From contig CAMBEY010000066.1 of assembly GCA_945865705.1 (NCBI GenBank), positions 1-11,822 of the forward strand: 11,822 nt of DNA. The letters are read 5' to 3'. Each line of letters begins with the position of its first letter. Within the stretch, counting starts at the first letter, position 1. The position numbers and the translations under genes were made by a program. Source of the stretch: Candidatus Sulfopaludibacter sp. SbA3 (GTDB taxonomy: Bacteria; Acidobacteriota; Terriglobia; 2-12-FULL-54-10). Positions 1 to 6,660 of the stretch are shown here, in pieces. The notes under the pieces were generated by a model. That model was not told the origin of the DNA. It saw nothing but the letters and a program-made list of their open reading frames with translations, and made no database searches.

Positions 1-1133
1 CCATCCGTGGAAACTTGTCGCTTTCCGCCGGGACCGGGGTACGGCTGGACGTAAATCTCGGGCCGGCCGGATTCATCCGACATATAGGACAACCACTTGC
101 CGTCGGGTGAAAACTTCGGTGAGGCATCTACAAATCGTGTCACCAAAAACGGCTCGATCTTGCGATCTTTCATGTGCATGATCCAGAGGTCACGCCCTGT
201 ATTCGGGTTGGTTTCCTGGAAAGCGTGCGTTTGACCATCGGGACTAAACGAGCTGGGTGACAGAATGTATTTCCCGGCCGCAAGTTTTTCCGGTTTGCCG
301 CTGCCGTCGGCTGATTGCCGGAATAGACTGAGTGGCACGCCAGAATTATAGACAATTCTCTTTCCGTCTGGCGTCCATGAAGCAGCAGTGGTTCCTCTGC
401 CTTCGAAAGTCAGCCGGGTCAACGTGTGACGGATCAGGTCATAGGTCCAGACTTGATTCCCCAGTTCCTCCACTACCATCGCCACGCTGCGGCCATCTGG
501 CGAGATGCGTGGGCTGCGATAGGCATGAGCAGGCGCAGGTATTGGCTCCTCCACGCCCTTGCGATCCACCCACACCATCAAGTGCTGTCCACCCTGCAAT
601 CGTCCGGGGATATAGGCTAGGGTGCCATTGTCGGCAACGACATATTGTGCCGCTCCAGTGGATAAGGACTGAAGAACACCATCAAGTACGGGAGCGGCGG
701 CACCGGAAATTTCTCCCGCATCCGGATCGAAGCGGACCGCCGTCAAACTTCCGTTCTGCGCGTAAATCAGATGGCCGCTCGTCGCGTAGCGCGGTTGCGT
801 GGCTCCGCCCGCAAGGTCCTTTCGTTGTCCATTATCAAGTCTATAAAGCGCGGCCTGAGGGTTAGTCCAATTGCCCGTACTTGCTCCTGCGGTAAATAAG
901 ATTGCATTGCCGCCAGGGAGAAAAACTGGCCAGCGCGCGCTCAGTTCCCCTTTTTGCGAATCCAGAGTTTGCAGCGGACTGGCTTGCCCGCCTCCAGCCG
1001 GAAACGACTGCATGTCGCCCGCAGTGGCTATCTGGACAACTATTGTTCCCGTTGTCCCCCAGGTTGCACCGTACGCTACACCTGACGCTCCCTCCCCGAG
1101 CATCACGGGAGAACCTCCCGAGAGAGAGTTTTT
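1..1133 (-). pseudogene. PD40 beta-propeller protein, C-terminal part in a shifted frame, cut by the left edge
   Basis: This is the continuation of the gene starting at 1839, read in another frame. It is open from the TAA at 1136-1134 to position 1 with no stop. Translation gives family-like sequence throughout: 'SGGSPVML' just after the shift, 'RWPVFLPGGNAILFTAG', 'GHLIYAQNGSLTAVRFD', 'TLAYIPG', then PD40 blades 'SPRISPDGRSVAMV', 'SWTPDGKRIVYNSG', 'SFSPDGQTHAFQE' and 'KFSPDGKWLSYMSDESGR', ending in 'EIYVQPYPGPGGKRQVS' at the edge. No start codon with an RBS begins this part, so it is not an independent gene. With one extra CT in the coding-strand repeat the two halves join as 'GTLKKLSLSGGSPV', matching the family pattern as I remember it. 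It is either a recent frameshift, a phase-variable state, or a sequencing/assembly error. Confidence 0.8.
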
Positions 1134-1839
1134 TTAATGTGCCGTGCGCAGAGAATCCGATCCATTGGTTGTCGGGCGAGAAAAATGGAGTATTCCCGCC
1201 TTCTGTGCCGGATAACACCCTAGCCTCCAGACTGTCGAGCGGGCGCAGATAAAGCTGCTGCACACCATCATGAATGGCCGCATAAACAAGGTTCCTACCG
1301 TCCGAGGAAATGGCCAGCGCGGGATACTCCATCTGAGCCAGACGGTCGCCGGGCGGCAACGTGATGGTCAGTCGGCTGATTCTTTGCGATGGAGCACCCA
1401 CGGCATCACTATGCACGCCGGGTCTGTTCATGGCGATGACGGCGGCGATGACGCCAGCGGCGGCCAGTCCCCAGGGAATCCAGTTGCCGGTGATGTTGGC
1501 GGCTACAGTTCCGAACTGCTCTTGCACGTAGTGGACCACATGCACCGTTACCATCACGCCGTAGAGCAGCAGGAACATGGCGGAGGAAATGTTGATGGCG
1601 AAGCGGAAGAAGGGTTGCTCGGTGTGCAGCCAGCGCTCGAAGGCGAACTCGACGGCGAAGCCGACGACCAGGATGATGGCGTCCTGCAGCAGGATGCGCA
1701 GCAGCGCGAAGATTTCGCCGAGCATCCCGACGGTCTGGTGGCGCACGCTGCCGCGCAGTTGTTGCCATTCTTGCGCGCCGTCGGGGTCTCCGTGCGGAGC
1801 GCCGGATAAGCCGGGCGAGTTGTCGGGAGCAGTGTCCAT
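862..1839 (-). CDS. Membrane-anchored PD40 beta-propeller protein, N-terminal part (frame broken near 1130)
   Basis: The reading frame starts at the ATG at 1839-1837 and stops at 862, but only about the first 240 residues are real protein. Three hydrophobic segments are visible at about residues 46-66, 80-104 and 119-137, followed by a beta-propeller start with PD40/TolB-like blades: 'ALAISSDGRNLVYAA', 'QLYLRPLD', 'GTEGG', 'PFFSPDNQWIGFSAHGTLKKLSL'. After 'KKLSL' the residues become low-complexity nonsense, because the true frame moves at the tract at 1121-1135. In the acidobacterial proteins I know with this propeller, a Ser/Thr kinase domain usually precedes it. Here there is no kinase, only a short polar N-terminus and the membrane segments. 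The propeller would face the periplasm if the third segment is an anchor. No clear Shine-Dalgarno precedes the ATG, but a good promoter lies about 40 bases upstream. Function unknown; probably a protein- or ligand-binding scaffold. Confidence 0.75.
   Translation of the reverse strand: MDTAPDNSPGLSGAPHGDPDGAQEWQQLRGSVRHQTVGMLGEIFALLRILLQDAIILVVGFAVEFAFERWLHTEQPFFRFAINISSAMFLLLYGVMVTVHVVHYVQEQFGTVAANITGNWIPWGLAAAGVIAAVIAMNRPGVHSDAVGAPSQRISRLTITLPPGDRLAQMEYPALAISSDGRNLVYAAIHDGVQQLYLRPLDSLEARVLSGTEGGNTPFFSPDNQWIGFSAHGTLKKLSLGRFSRDARGGSVRCSVRCNLGDNGNNSCPDSHCGRHAVVSGWRRASQSAANSGFAKRGTERALASFSPWRQCNLIYRRSKYGQLD
1121..1135. repeat. (AG)4 plus T7 simple-sequence tract at the PD40 frameshift
   Basis: On the plus strand four AG units (1121-1128) are followed directly by seven T (1129-1135); the coding strand reads A7 then (CT)4. 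The frame entering the tract ends 'LKKLSL', and the frame leaving it begins 'SGGSPV'. Gain of one CT unit would restore the frame without altering neighbouring residues. Confidence 0.85.
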
Positions 1840-1878
1840 CAGCGTTACCAGTGGTTACGGGTGCGAGCTTCGGGGTTG

Positions 1879-1905
1879 ATTATATGCGATTCAGGGAAAT
1901 GGCAA
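1879..1905 (-). promoter_or_regulatory. Sigma-70-type promoter for the PD40 gene
   Basis: On the minus strand a perfect TATAAT (1884-1879) is preceded by TTGCCA (1905-1900, 5 of 6 to TTGACA) with a 15-base spacer, slightly short of the usual 17. The predicted start of transcription falls near 1872, giving a leader of about 30 bases before the ATG at 1839. Sequence match only. Confidence 0.5.
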
Positions 1906-1933
1906 AGGAAAATCCGCATACGCGGCACCGTAA

Positions 1934-2162
1934 ACGCGTCACAGAGCCGCGCGCGTCAGCAAGCGGGGTCCGTGACAGTGCCGCGCGCGTGAGCAAGCGG
2001 GCCGATGGAAATACCCTGTCCCGGTCGCCGCTGCTTTTTCCCACGCCCGAGTGTTGCGCCATCATGAAATCCAAAGCTTCGCATCATCACGAAATTCAAA
2101 CCTTCGCGTCCGGGGCGTTGGGTTCCATGGGCCCGCTTGCTCACGCGCGCGGCACTGTCACG
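1934..2162. repeat. REP/MITE-like repeat cluster with a perfect 33-base inverted repeat
   Basis: This cluster fills most of the 334-base gap between the PD40 and DUF4159 genes. The left arm (1971-2003) and right arm (2130-2162) are perfect reverse complements over 33 bases. Beyond one mismatch they match again for several more (ATGGAA), so the arms are about 39 bases long. A degraded direct copy of the left arm lies at about 1940-1967 (ACAGAGCCGCGCGCGTCAGC against ACAGTGCCGCGCGCGTGAGC). The right arm begins 11 bases beyond the DUF4159 stop codon, a typical place for REP sequences. The 126 bases between the arms hold a short tandem repeat and no gene. I recall similar motifs recurring in acidobacterial genomes (spurious peptides such as 'LADARGSVT'), but cannot test that here. 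Confidence 0.7.
2061..2107. repeat. Imperfect tandem repeat inside the inverted-repeat element
   Basis: Two adjoining copies, ATCATGAAATCCAAAGCTTC.. (2061-2082) and ATCATCACGAAATTCAAACC.. (2083-2107). They match at 20 of 22 positions apart from a 3-base insertion. They lie between the two arms of the inverted repeat and are richer in A+T than the arms. Confidence 0.6.
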
Positions 2163-2173
2163 CGTATGAGTCT

Positions 2174-3061
2174 TCAATGGGTCATCGCGTAGACGATGTA
2201 GTTCACGCCGAGGCGGTAGGCTTGCGAGGTGTAGCGCTCGGGGTATTGCGGCAGGTCGGCCCACTCCCAGGCGTCGCCCATGTCGACATTGTGGTTGATC
2301 ATGACCATGATGCGGCCGGTCGAGTCGCGGATGGCGGCGTAGCGCGGCGCGCGACCGTCCTTCTCATAGATGCGTCCGGAGTAGAGGTATTGCAGGCCGG
2401 GCAGTTCGAACAACTCCGTGATGTCGAAGAAGCAATGGAAGATGGGGTCGGAGACGGGGATGTCCTCGATCTGATATTCCGGGAAGACCTTCTTCATCTG
2501 TGCTTCGAAGCTGGCCCACTCGCGCGTGCCGTGGAAATCATCGGCCATCATGAACCCGCCGCGCAGCAGATATTGGCGCAGGCGCTGGGCCTCGTCGTCG
2601 GAGAGCTGCATGTAGCCAACCTCGACCGCATAGACGAAGGGGAAGTCGAACAGCTCATCCACGGTGGGGCGCACCACGTGCTCCTGCTTGCGGCCTTGAA
2701 TCGCGGTGTAGCGCAGCAGGCCTTGCAGGAACTGGCGATCGGCTTTGGGATAGTCGGTGGGCCAGGCCTGGCCGTCATTGCTCAACTGGAATCCCGGCGA
2801 GTAGTGGGCCAGGCGTGTGAACAGGAATTCATAGTCGGTGGTGGGCCCGTCGGTGGTCATGTCGAGGGGAGCCTCTTCCTCGAGAGGAAGCAGAGGAGGC
2901 GGGACCAGTCGTGACCCGGGAGGGGGTGGGGTCTGGCTCCAAATTTGCCCCCCGTTCTGGAAAGGCCCGCGACCGGCGACGGCCATCGCGCAAATTGCCA
3001 GACCTAAGGCAAGCGCCAAACCTATGCCGTACTTTGCTCTTGCTCGGTCCGACTTATACAT
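2174..3061 (-). CDS. DUF4159 domain protein, exported or membrane-anchored
   Basis: A 295-residue protein of unknown function. The start at 3061-3059 is chosen because GGAAGG lies just upstream and residues 1-30 form a signal peptide or anchor: a positive stretch (KSDRARAK), then a hydrophobic run at about 11-30. A proline-rich linker follows (44-60, 'TPPPPGSRLVPPP'). Residues about 76-295 are a full DUF4159 domain: 'WPTDYPKADRQFL' (100-112), 'LFDFPFVYAVEVGYMQLSDD' (137-156), 'LRGGFMMADDFHG' (166-178), 'FPEY', 'DPIFHCFFD' (205-213), 'GRIMVMINHNVDMGDAWEW' (249-267) and the C-terminal 'GVNYIVYAMTH'. Family members resemble a glutamine-amidotransferase fold and often occur in acidobacterial genomes near MoxR/DUF58 genes; none are visible here. 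The frame stays open for 74 codons upstream, but that part looks non-coding. The gene is divergent from aroDE. Confidence 0.88.
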   Translation of the reverse strand: MYKSDRARAKYGIGLALALGLAICAMAVAGRGPFQNGGQIWSQTPPPPGSRLVPPPLLPLEEEAPLDMTTDGPTTDYEFLFTRLAHYSPGFQLSNDGQAWPTDYPKADRQFLQGLLRYTAIQGRKQEHVVRPTVDELFDFPFVYAVEVGYMQLSDDEAQRLRQYLLRGGFMMADDFHGTREWASFEAQMKKVFPEYQIEDIPVSDPIFHCFFDITELFELPGLQYLYSGRIYEKDGRAPRYAAIRDSTGRIMVMINHNVDMGDAWEWADLPQYPERYTSQAYRLGVNYIVYAMTH

Positions 3062-3231
3062 GAACCTTCCGCGATTATTCAGATGACTTCCACCCAGCAT
3101 ACCAGTCCGGGCCATTCCGGGGCCAGTCCGAGACCAGGCCGGGCGTCCCGCGGGGGAGGGTGCGGGAAAATCAGCGGGAAGCGACATATTTGGAAAATTC
3201 CGTGAAAGTGTGCACGTTGTGCAGAACCGCA

Positions 3232-3258
3232 AATTTGGACAATTTGGGCAATTTGGGC
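3232..3258. repeat. Three tandem 9-base repeats in the DUF4159-aroDE intergenic region
   Basis: AATTTGGAC, AATTTGGGC, AATTTGGGC in direct succession, followed by AA. They lie between two divergent genes, about 35 bases upstream of the aroDE -35 box. They could be regulatory half-sites or simply a slippage product. Confidence 0.6.
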
Positions 3259-3290
3259 AACTGAATTCGTCGCGTTGCCGCAAGGATTCC

Positions 3291-3319
3291 TCGACACCGG
3301 GGGCACCCTTCCGTATGAT
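3291..3319 (+). promoter_or_regulatory. Sigma-70-type promoter for the aroDE-trpEG operon
   Basis: TCGACA (3291-3296, 5 of 6 to TTGACA), a 17-base spacer, then TATGAT (3314-3319, 5 of 6 to TATAAT). The expected transcription start is about 3325-3327, only 2-4 bases before the ATG at 3329, so the mRNA would be nearly leaderless. Confidence 0.55.
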
Positions 3320-3328
3320 GGTAAGATA

Positions 3329-4930
3329 ATGAAATCTGGAACAACTAAGCGTGTCCGCACGCGGTCAGTAAATTTTCCCAAGATATGCATTGCGGCGACC
3401 GGCACGACCATCAATGAGTTGATGGTGTGCGCACGTCGCGCGCTGGCGCACAGTCCCTTCGTGGAGTTGCGCCTCGACTGGCTCACGCGGCCCTCCGATG
3501 CGATTCCGCAGATCGCCAACCTAATTGCGTCCTCGCCTGGAGCGATTCTCCAGGCCACCTGCCGGCGCGAACCCAATGGCGGCAGGTTCTCCGGAACAGT
3601 GGACGAGCAACTCCGGCTGCTGATCAGCGCCGCCGAGGCGGGCTGCCGCCTGATTGATGTGGAGATTGAAAGCGCCGAGGCGGCCCAATCAAGCACGGCA
3701 GGGGACTTGCTGGAAGCATTGCGAAAAAAGGCCGCCGTCATCCTCTCCTTTCATGACTTCAAGAAGACTCCTCCGCTCGGCCCAGTGGTCAGCAGACTGC
3801 GCAAGATACCAGCCAACATATATAAGATCGTTCCCACGGCCAAGGGCCAGAGCGATGTCGTGCGCCTCCTGAATGAATTGCAGGAACAAGCAAAGGTGAA
3901 TGACGCCCAGTGGGTAGGGTTCTGCATGGGCGATGCGGGCATCCCGAGTCGTGTCCTGGCTCTTTCGCGCGGCAGTGCGTTTATCTACGCGGCACCTCCC
4001 GCAGCGGAGGAATCTTTCGTTGCGGCACCCGGTCAGGTGGACGCGGAGCTGTTGCGGCGGCGATATCGCGCGGACAAGTTGAGCAGTAAAACGAAACTCT
4101 ATGGCGTGCTCGGCAATCCGGTGAAGCATTCCATCGGCACTGCGGTGCATAATACCTCCATCAGTGCGCTGGGTCTCGACGCGGTATACCTGCCGTTGCA
4201 GTCCGATGATGTGCGTGAATTTCGCCAAGCGGCTCTCGACTATCCGCTGGCGGGTTTCAGCATCACGCTACCGCATAAGCAAGCCATACTGCGCTACATT
4301 GATAGTCCGGATAAAGTGGTCCAAGCCGTCGGCGCGGCCAATACGGTTCGAGTTCGCCGCGGTAAGTGGGAGGCCATCAATAGTGATGTGGCGGGGATCA
4401 TTGAGCCGCTGAAGGTGCGCTACGAATTAACCGAGAAGCAGAAATTGCCAGCTGATTTCTCGGCCATCGTGCTGGGCAATGGCGGGGCTGCCCGCGCCGC
4501 AATCGTTGGCTTACGAAGTCTAGGTTGCCGTCGTATTCTAATCGCTGGCCGCAATCCGCTGAACGTAGGCAAGCTTGCCAAAGAGTTTCGTTGTGGGGAG
4601 ATCGCTCTGAAAGATTTAGGCGATGCCAAGGCGGACCTGTTGATTCAGGCTACCTCCGTCGGCATGTGGCCGCAGCGCGATGAGTCGCCGCTGACGCCGG
4701 TTCAGATTTGCGCCGAAACTGTTTTTGATTTGATTTACAATCCGCATGATACCAAACTGCTGCGCATGGCTCGGGCGAAGGGGTGCCAGACCATCTCCGG
4801 TATTGAAATGTATCTGGCGCAGGCTGCGCGGCAGTTTGAATATTGGACTGGCCTCGAAGCACCGTTGGCCAGAATGCGGCGGACCGCGGCGGAAGAACTC
4901 GATCGCATGCGTCAGCAACAGAATAAGTAG
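3329..4930 (+). CDS. aroDE: Bifunctional 3-dehydroquinate dehydratase (type I) / shikimate dehydrogenase
   Basis: A 533-residue fusion catalysing two consecutive cytosolic shikimate steps: dehydration of 3-dehydroquinate to 3-dehydroshikimate, then NADPH reduction to shikimate. Residues about 16-245 are type I dehydroquinase: 'ELRLDWL' (46-52), 'CRREPNGGRFSG' (78-89), catalytic His142 in 'SFHDF', Schiff-base Lys166 in 'YKIVPTA', 'PSRVLAL' (206-212) and 'PGQVD'. Residues about 255-530 are AroE: 'GVLGNPVKHSIGTAVHN' (259-275), catalytic Lys317 in 'SITLPHK', 'GAANT', Asp353 in 'NSDVAG', Rossmann loop 'GNGGAARA' (383-390), 'QATSVGM' (440-446), 'FDLIYNP' and 'LAQAARQFEYWTG'. The usual HSxSP motif is HSIGT here. 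The ATG at 3329 is chosen because the domain begins soon after; an in-frame TTG at 3275 lies before the promoter. No good Shine-Dalgarno is seen. trpE follows after 44 bases. Similar fusions are known in plants and chlamydiae. Confidence 0.95.
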   Translation: MKSGTTKRVRTRSVNFPKICIAATGTTINELMVCARRALAHSPFVELRLDWLTRPSDAIPQIANLIASSPGAILQATCRREPNGGRFSGTVDEQLRLLISAAEAGCRLIDVEIESAEAAQSSTAGDLLEALRKKAAVILSFHDFKKTPPLGPVVSRLRKIPANIYKIVPTAKGQSDVVRLLNELQEQAKVNDAQWVGFCMGDAGIPSRVLALSRGSAFIYAAPPAAEESFVAAPGQVDAELLRRRYRADKLSSKTKLYGVLGNPVKHSIGTAVHNTSISALGLDAVYLPLQSDDVREFRQAALDYPLAGFSITLPHKQAILRYIDSPDKVVQAVGAANTVRVRRGKWEAINSDVAGIIEPLKVRYELTEKQKLPADFSAIVLGNGGAARAAIVGLRSLGCRRILIAGRNPLNVGKLAKEFRCGEIALKDLGDAKADLLIQATSVGMWPQRDESPLTPVQICAETVFDLIYNPHDTKLLRMARAKGCQTISGIEMYLAQAARQFEYWTGLEAPLARMRRTAAEELDRMRQQQNK

Positions 4931-4974
4931 CAACCTTACATCAACTCGGATTGAAATAGATTCCGCCAATCGCG

Positions 4975-6660
4975 ATGCCCATTACCTCAGACCTGAAAAC
5001 ATTTTGCCAGCTTGCCCGGCAGGCTAACTGGGTGCCCGTCTGGACCACGGTGTCAGGTGATCTGCTGACACCCGTCTCCGCGTATTGGAAGCTGACCCAT
5101 TCGGAAGCGAAGGCGCCGACCTCCAGCAGGAATCGTTCCGGTACACTCAAGGACGGCAATTACTCGTTCCTATTCGAGAGCGTCGAGGGTGGCGAGAACA
5201 TTGCCCGCTATACTTTCCTTGGGGCGGGCCAGACCGCGAGCGCGTCCCGCCATGCGGCACCCTTGCTCATCTTAAAGTTTTGGTTAAATGAAAGCGACTC
5301 AACTAATTCAAAGAAGAATAGTTCTACCAGCGGCAGTGGCCATCTAGAAATTTGGGAGGATGGTCAGCGGAGGGAAGAGACCGGTGATTTCCTTTCATTT
5401 GCCCGACGCCTGTTTTCCCGGTTCCGCCCGGCTCGCATTGAGGGATTACCTCCATTGGTTGCGGGAGCGGTCGGGTACATGGGTTACGACCTGATTAGTC
5501 TTCAGGAGCCCGTAAAACTTCCTGCGCGTGTGCGTGTGACTGGCAGTGAAACACCCATGCCGGATGCCGTGCTGATGTTGTTTTCAACCTTGCTGATCTT
5601 CGATCATGTGAAGCACCAGATTTGGATCGTGCGCAACGCTTTTCTTCCTGACGGCTCAACGAAGAAGCAGATTGATGCGGCCTATGAGGACGCGCAAGCG
5701 GATATCGCCAGAGTAGTAAAGGCGCTGGAATCGCCAGCGGTGCCTTCGGCGGACACATCAGCTAAAGCGACAACCGCGAAGCGGCGCAGCCTGACGGTGC
5801 GCTCCAATACTTCGCGGCAGAAGTTCCTGAATGCTGTCGTCCGGGCCAAGGAGTACATCCGGGCTGGGGACATATTTCAGGTGGTTCTGTCGCAGCGGTT
5901 GGAAGTTGCCATCCAATCGCATCCCTTTGAGATCTATCGAGCGTTGCGACGCGTGAATCCCGCCCCTTACCTTTTCTATATGCAGTTAGGAAAGGACTGT
6001 GTGCTGGGCTCCTCTCCGGAGATGCTGGTGAAAGTGACTGGTGAAGATATTGAGTACCGGCCCATTGCCGGCACTCGCCGCCGTGGCGCCACGCCCGAAC
6101 AAGACGCCGCGCTGGAGCGCGAACTGCTGGCCGACGAGAAGGAACTGGCCGAGCACACCATGCTGGTGGACCTGGGCCGCAATGACGTTGGCCGTGTCGC
6201 CCGCTACGGCACGGTGAAACCGGCGCGTCTGAAGTTCATTGAACGCTATTCCCATGTGATGCATCTGGTGTCGAGCATTGAAGGAAAACTTCGTCCGGAA
6301 CTGGATGCCTGGGACGCGCTGCTGGCCTGCTTTCCCGCCGGCACGGTAACCGGCGCGCCGAAGGTTCGCGCCATGCAGATTATTTCGGAGCTGGAACCCA
6401 CGCGGCGCGGTATCTACGCCGGGACGGTCTTGTATTATGACCTGACGGGGAATCTCGACTCCTGCATCGCCATCCGCTCGATTGTGGTGCGCAACGGAAA
6501 AGCCAGCGTGCAGGTTGGCGCGGGCATCGTGGCCGACTCGGTGCCAGAGAATGAATACGAAGAGACTATGAATAAAGGCCAGGCCATGTTGGCGGCAATC
6601 GACATTGCCGAACAGCAAGCAGCCGGGGCGGCTACCAGGCGGAGACGCAATCGAAAATGA
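4975..6660 (+). CDS. trpE: Anthranilate synthase component I
   Basis: A 561-residue chorismate-utilising subunit that makes anthranilate with ammonia from TrpG. The N-terminal half has the tryptophan-binding feedback region: 'LLTPVSAYWKL' (30-40) and 'SFLFESVEGGENIARYTFLG' (64-83). The chorismate-binding catalytic domain (about 275-546) is complete: 'AGDIFQVVLSQR' (297-308), 'GSSPEMLV' (345-352), 'RPIAGTRRRG' (362-371), 'LLADEKELAEHTMLVDLGRN' (384-403), 'FPAGTVTGAPKVRAM' (453-467), 'GIYAGTVLY' (479-487) and 'QVGAGIVADSVPENEYEET' (513-531). A low-complexity stretch at about residues 107-124 ('DSTNSKKNSSTSGSG') is an insert between N-terminal strands, and the C-terminus ends in an arginine-rich tail. 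It lies 44 bases after aroDE, with no obvious Shine-Dalgarno and no leader peptide or attenuator, and overlaps trpG by four bases. Related PabB is less likely given the clear tryptophan-site motifs. Confidence 0.96.
   Translation: MPITSDLKTFCQLARQANWVPVWTTVSGDLLTPVSAYWKLTHSEAKAPTSSRNRSGTLKDGNYSFLFESVEGGENIARYTFLGAGQTASASRHAAPLLILKFWLNESDSTNSKKNSSTSGSGHLEIWEDGQRREETGDFLSFARRLFSRFRPARIEGLPPLVAGAVGYMGYDLISLQEPVKLPARVRVTGSETPMPDAVLMLFSTLLIFDHVKHQIWIVRNAFLPDGSTKKQIDAAYEDAQADIARVVKALESPAVPSADTSAKATTAKRRSLTVRSNTSRQKFLNAVVRAKEYIRAGDIFQVVLSQRLEVAIQSHPFEIYRALRRVNPAPYLFYMQLGKDCVLGSSPEMLVKVTGEDIEYRPIAGTRRRGATPEQDAALERELLADEKELAEHTMLVDLGRNDVGRVARYGTVKPARLKFIERYSHVMHLVSSIEGKLRPELDAWDALLACFPAGTVTGAPKVRAMQIISELEPTRRGIYAGTVLYYDLTGNLDSCIAIRSIVVRNGKASVQVGAGIVADSVPENEYEETMNKGQAMLAAIDIAEQQAAGAATRRRRNRK

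Noticed and set aside
1129..1135. A_AAA_AAA slippery heptamer suggesting programmed -1 frameshifting in the PD40 gene
   Set aside because: A -1 shift there runs into TGA after eight codons. The frame that continues the propeller needs a +1 (or -2) shift, so a standard -1 programmed event does not explain it.
1270..1809. Plus-strand open frame of 179 codons opposite the PD40 membrane region
   Set aside because: Its composition is Gly/Asp/His-rich and it mirrors the GC-rich minus-strand gene; no start signal.
1934..2162. CRISPR array
   Set aside because: Only three copies, one inverted and one decayed, with no regular spacers and no cas genes.
2051..2914. Long plus-strand open frame (287 codons) opposite DUF4159
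   Set aside because: It is antisense to a clearly conserved domain, begins in the repeat element, and shows no recognisable protein pattern.
3062..3283. 74-codon in-frame extension of the DUF4159 gene with a 'CPNCPNCPN' cysteine pattern resembling a zinc ribbon
   Set aside because: The pattern is just the 9-base tandem repeat translated. The signal peptide and GGAAGG site support a start at 3061, and the extension overlaps the divergent aroDE promoter side.
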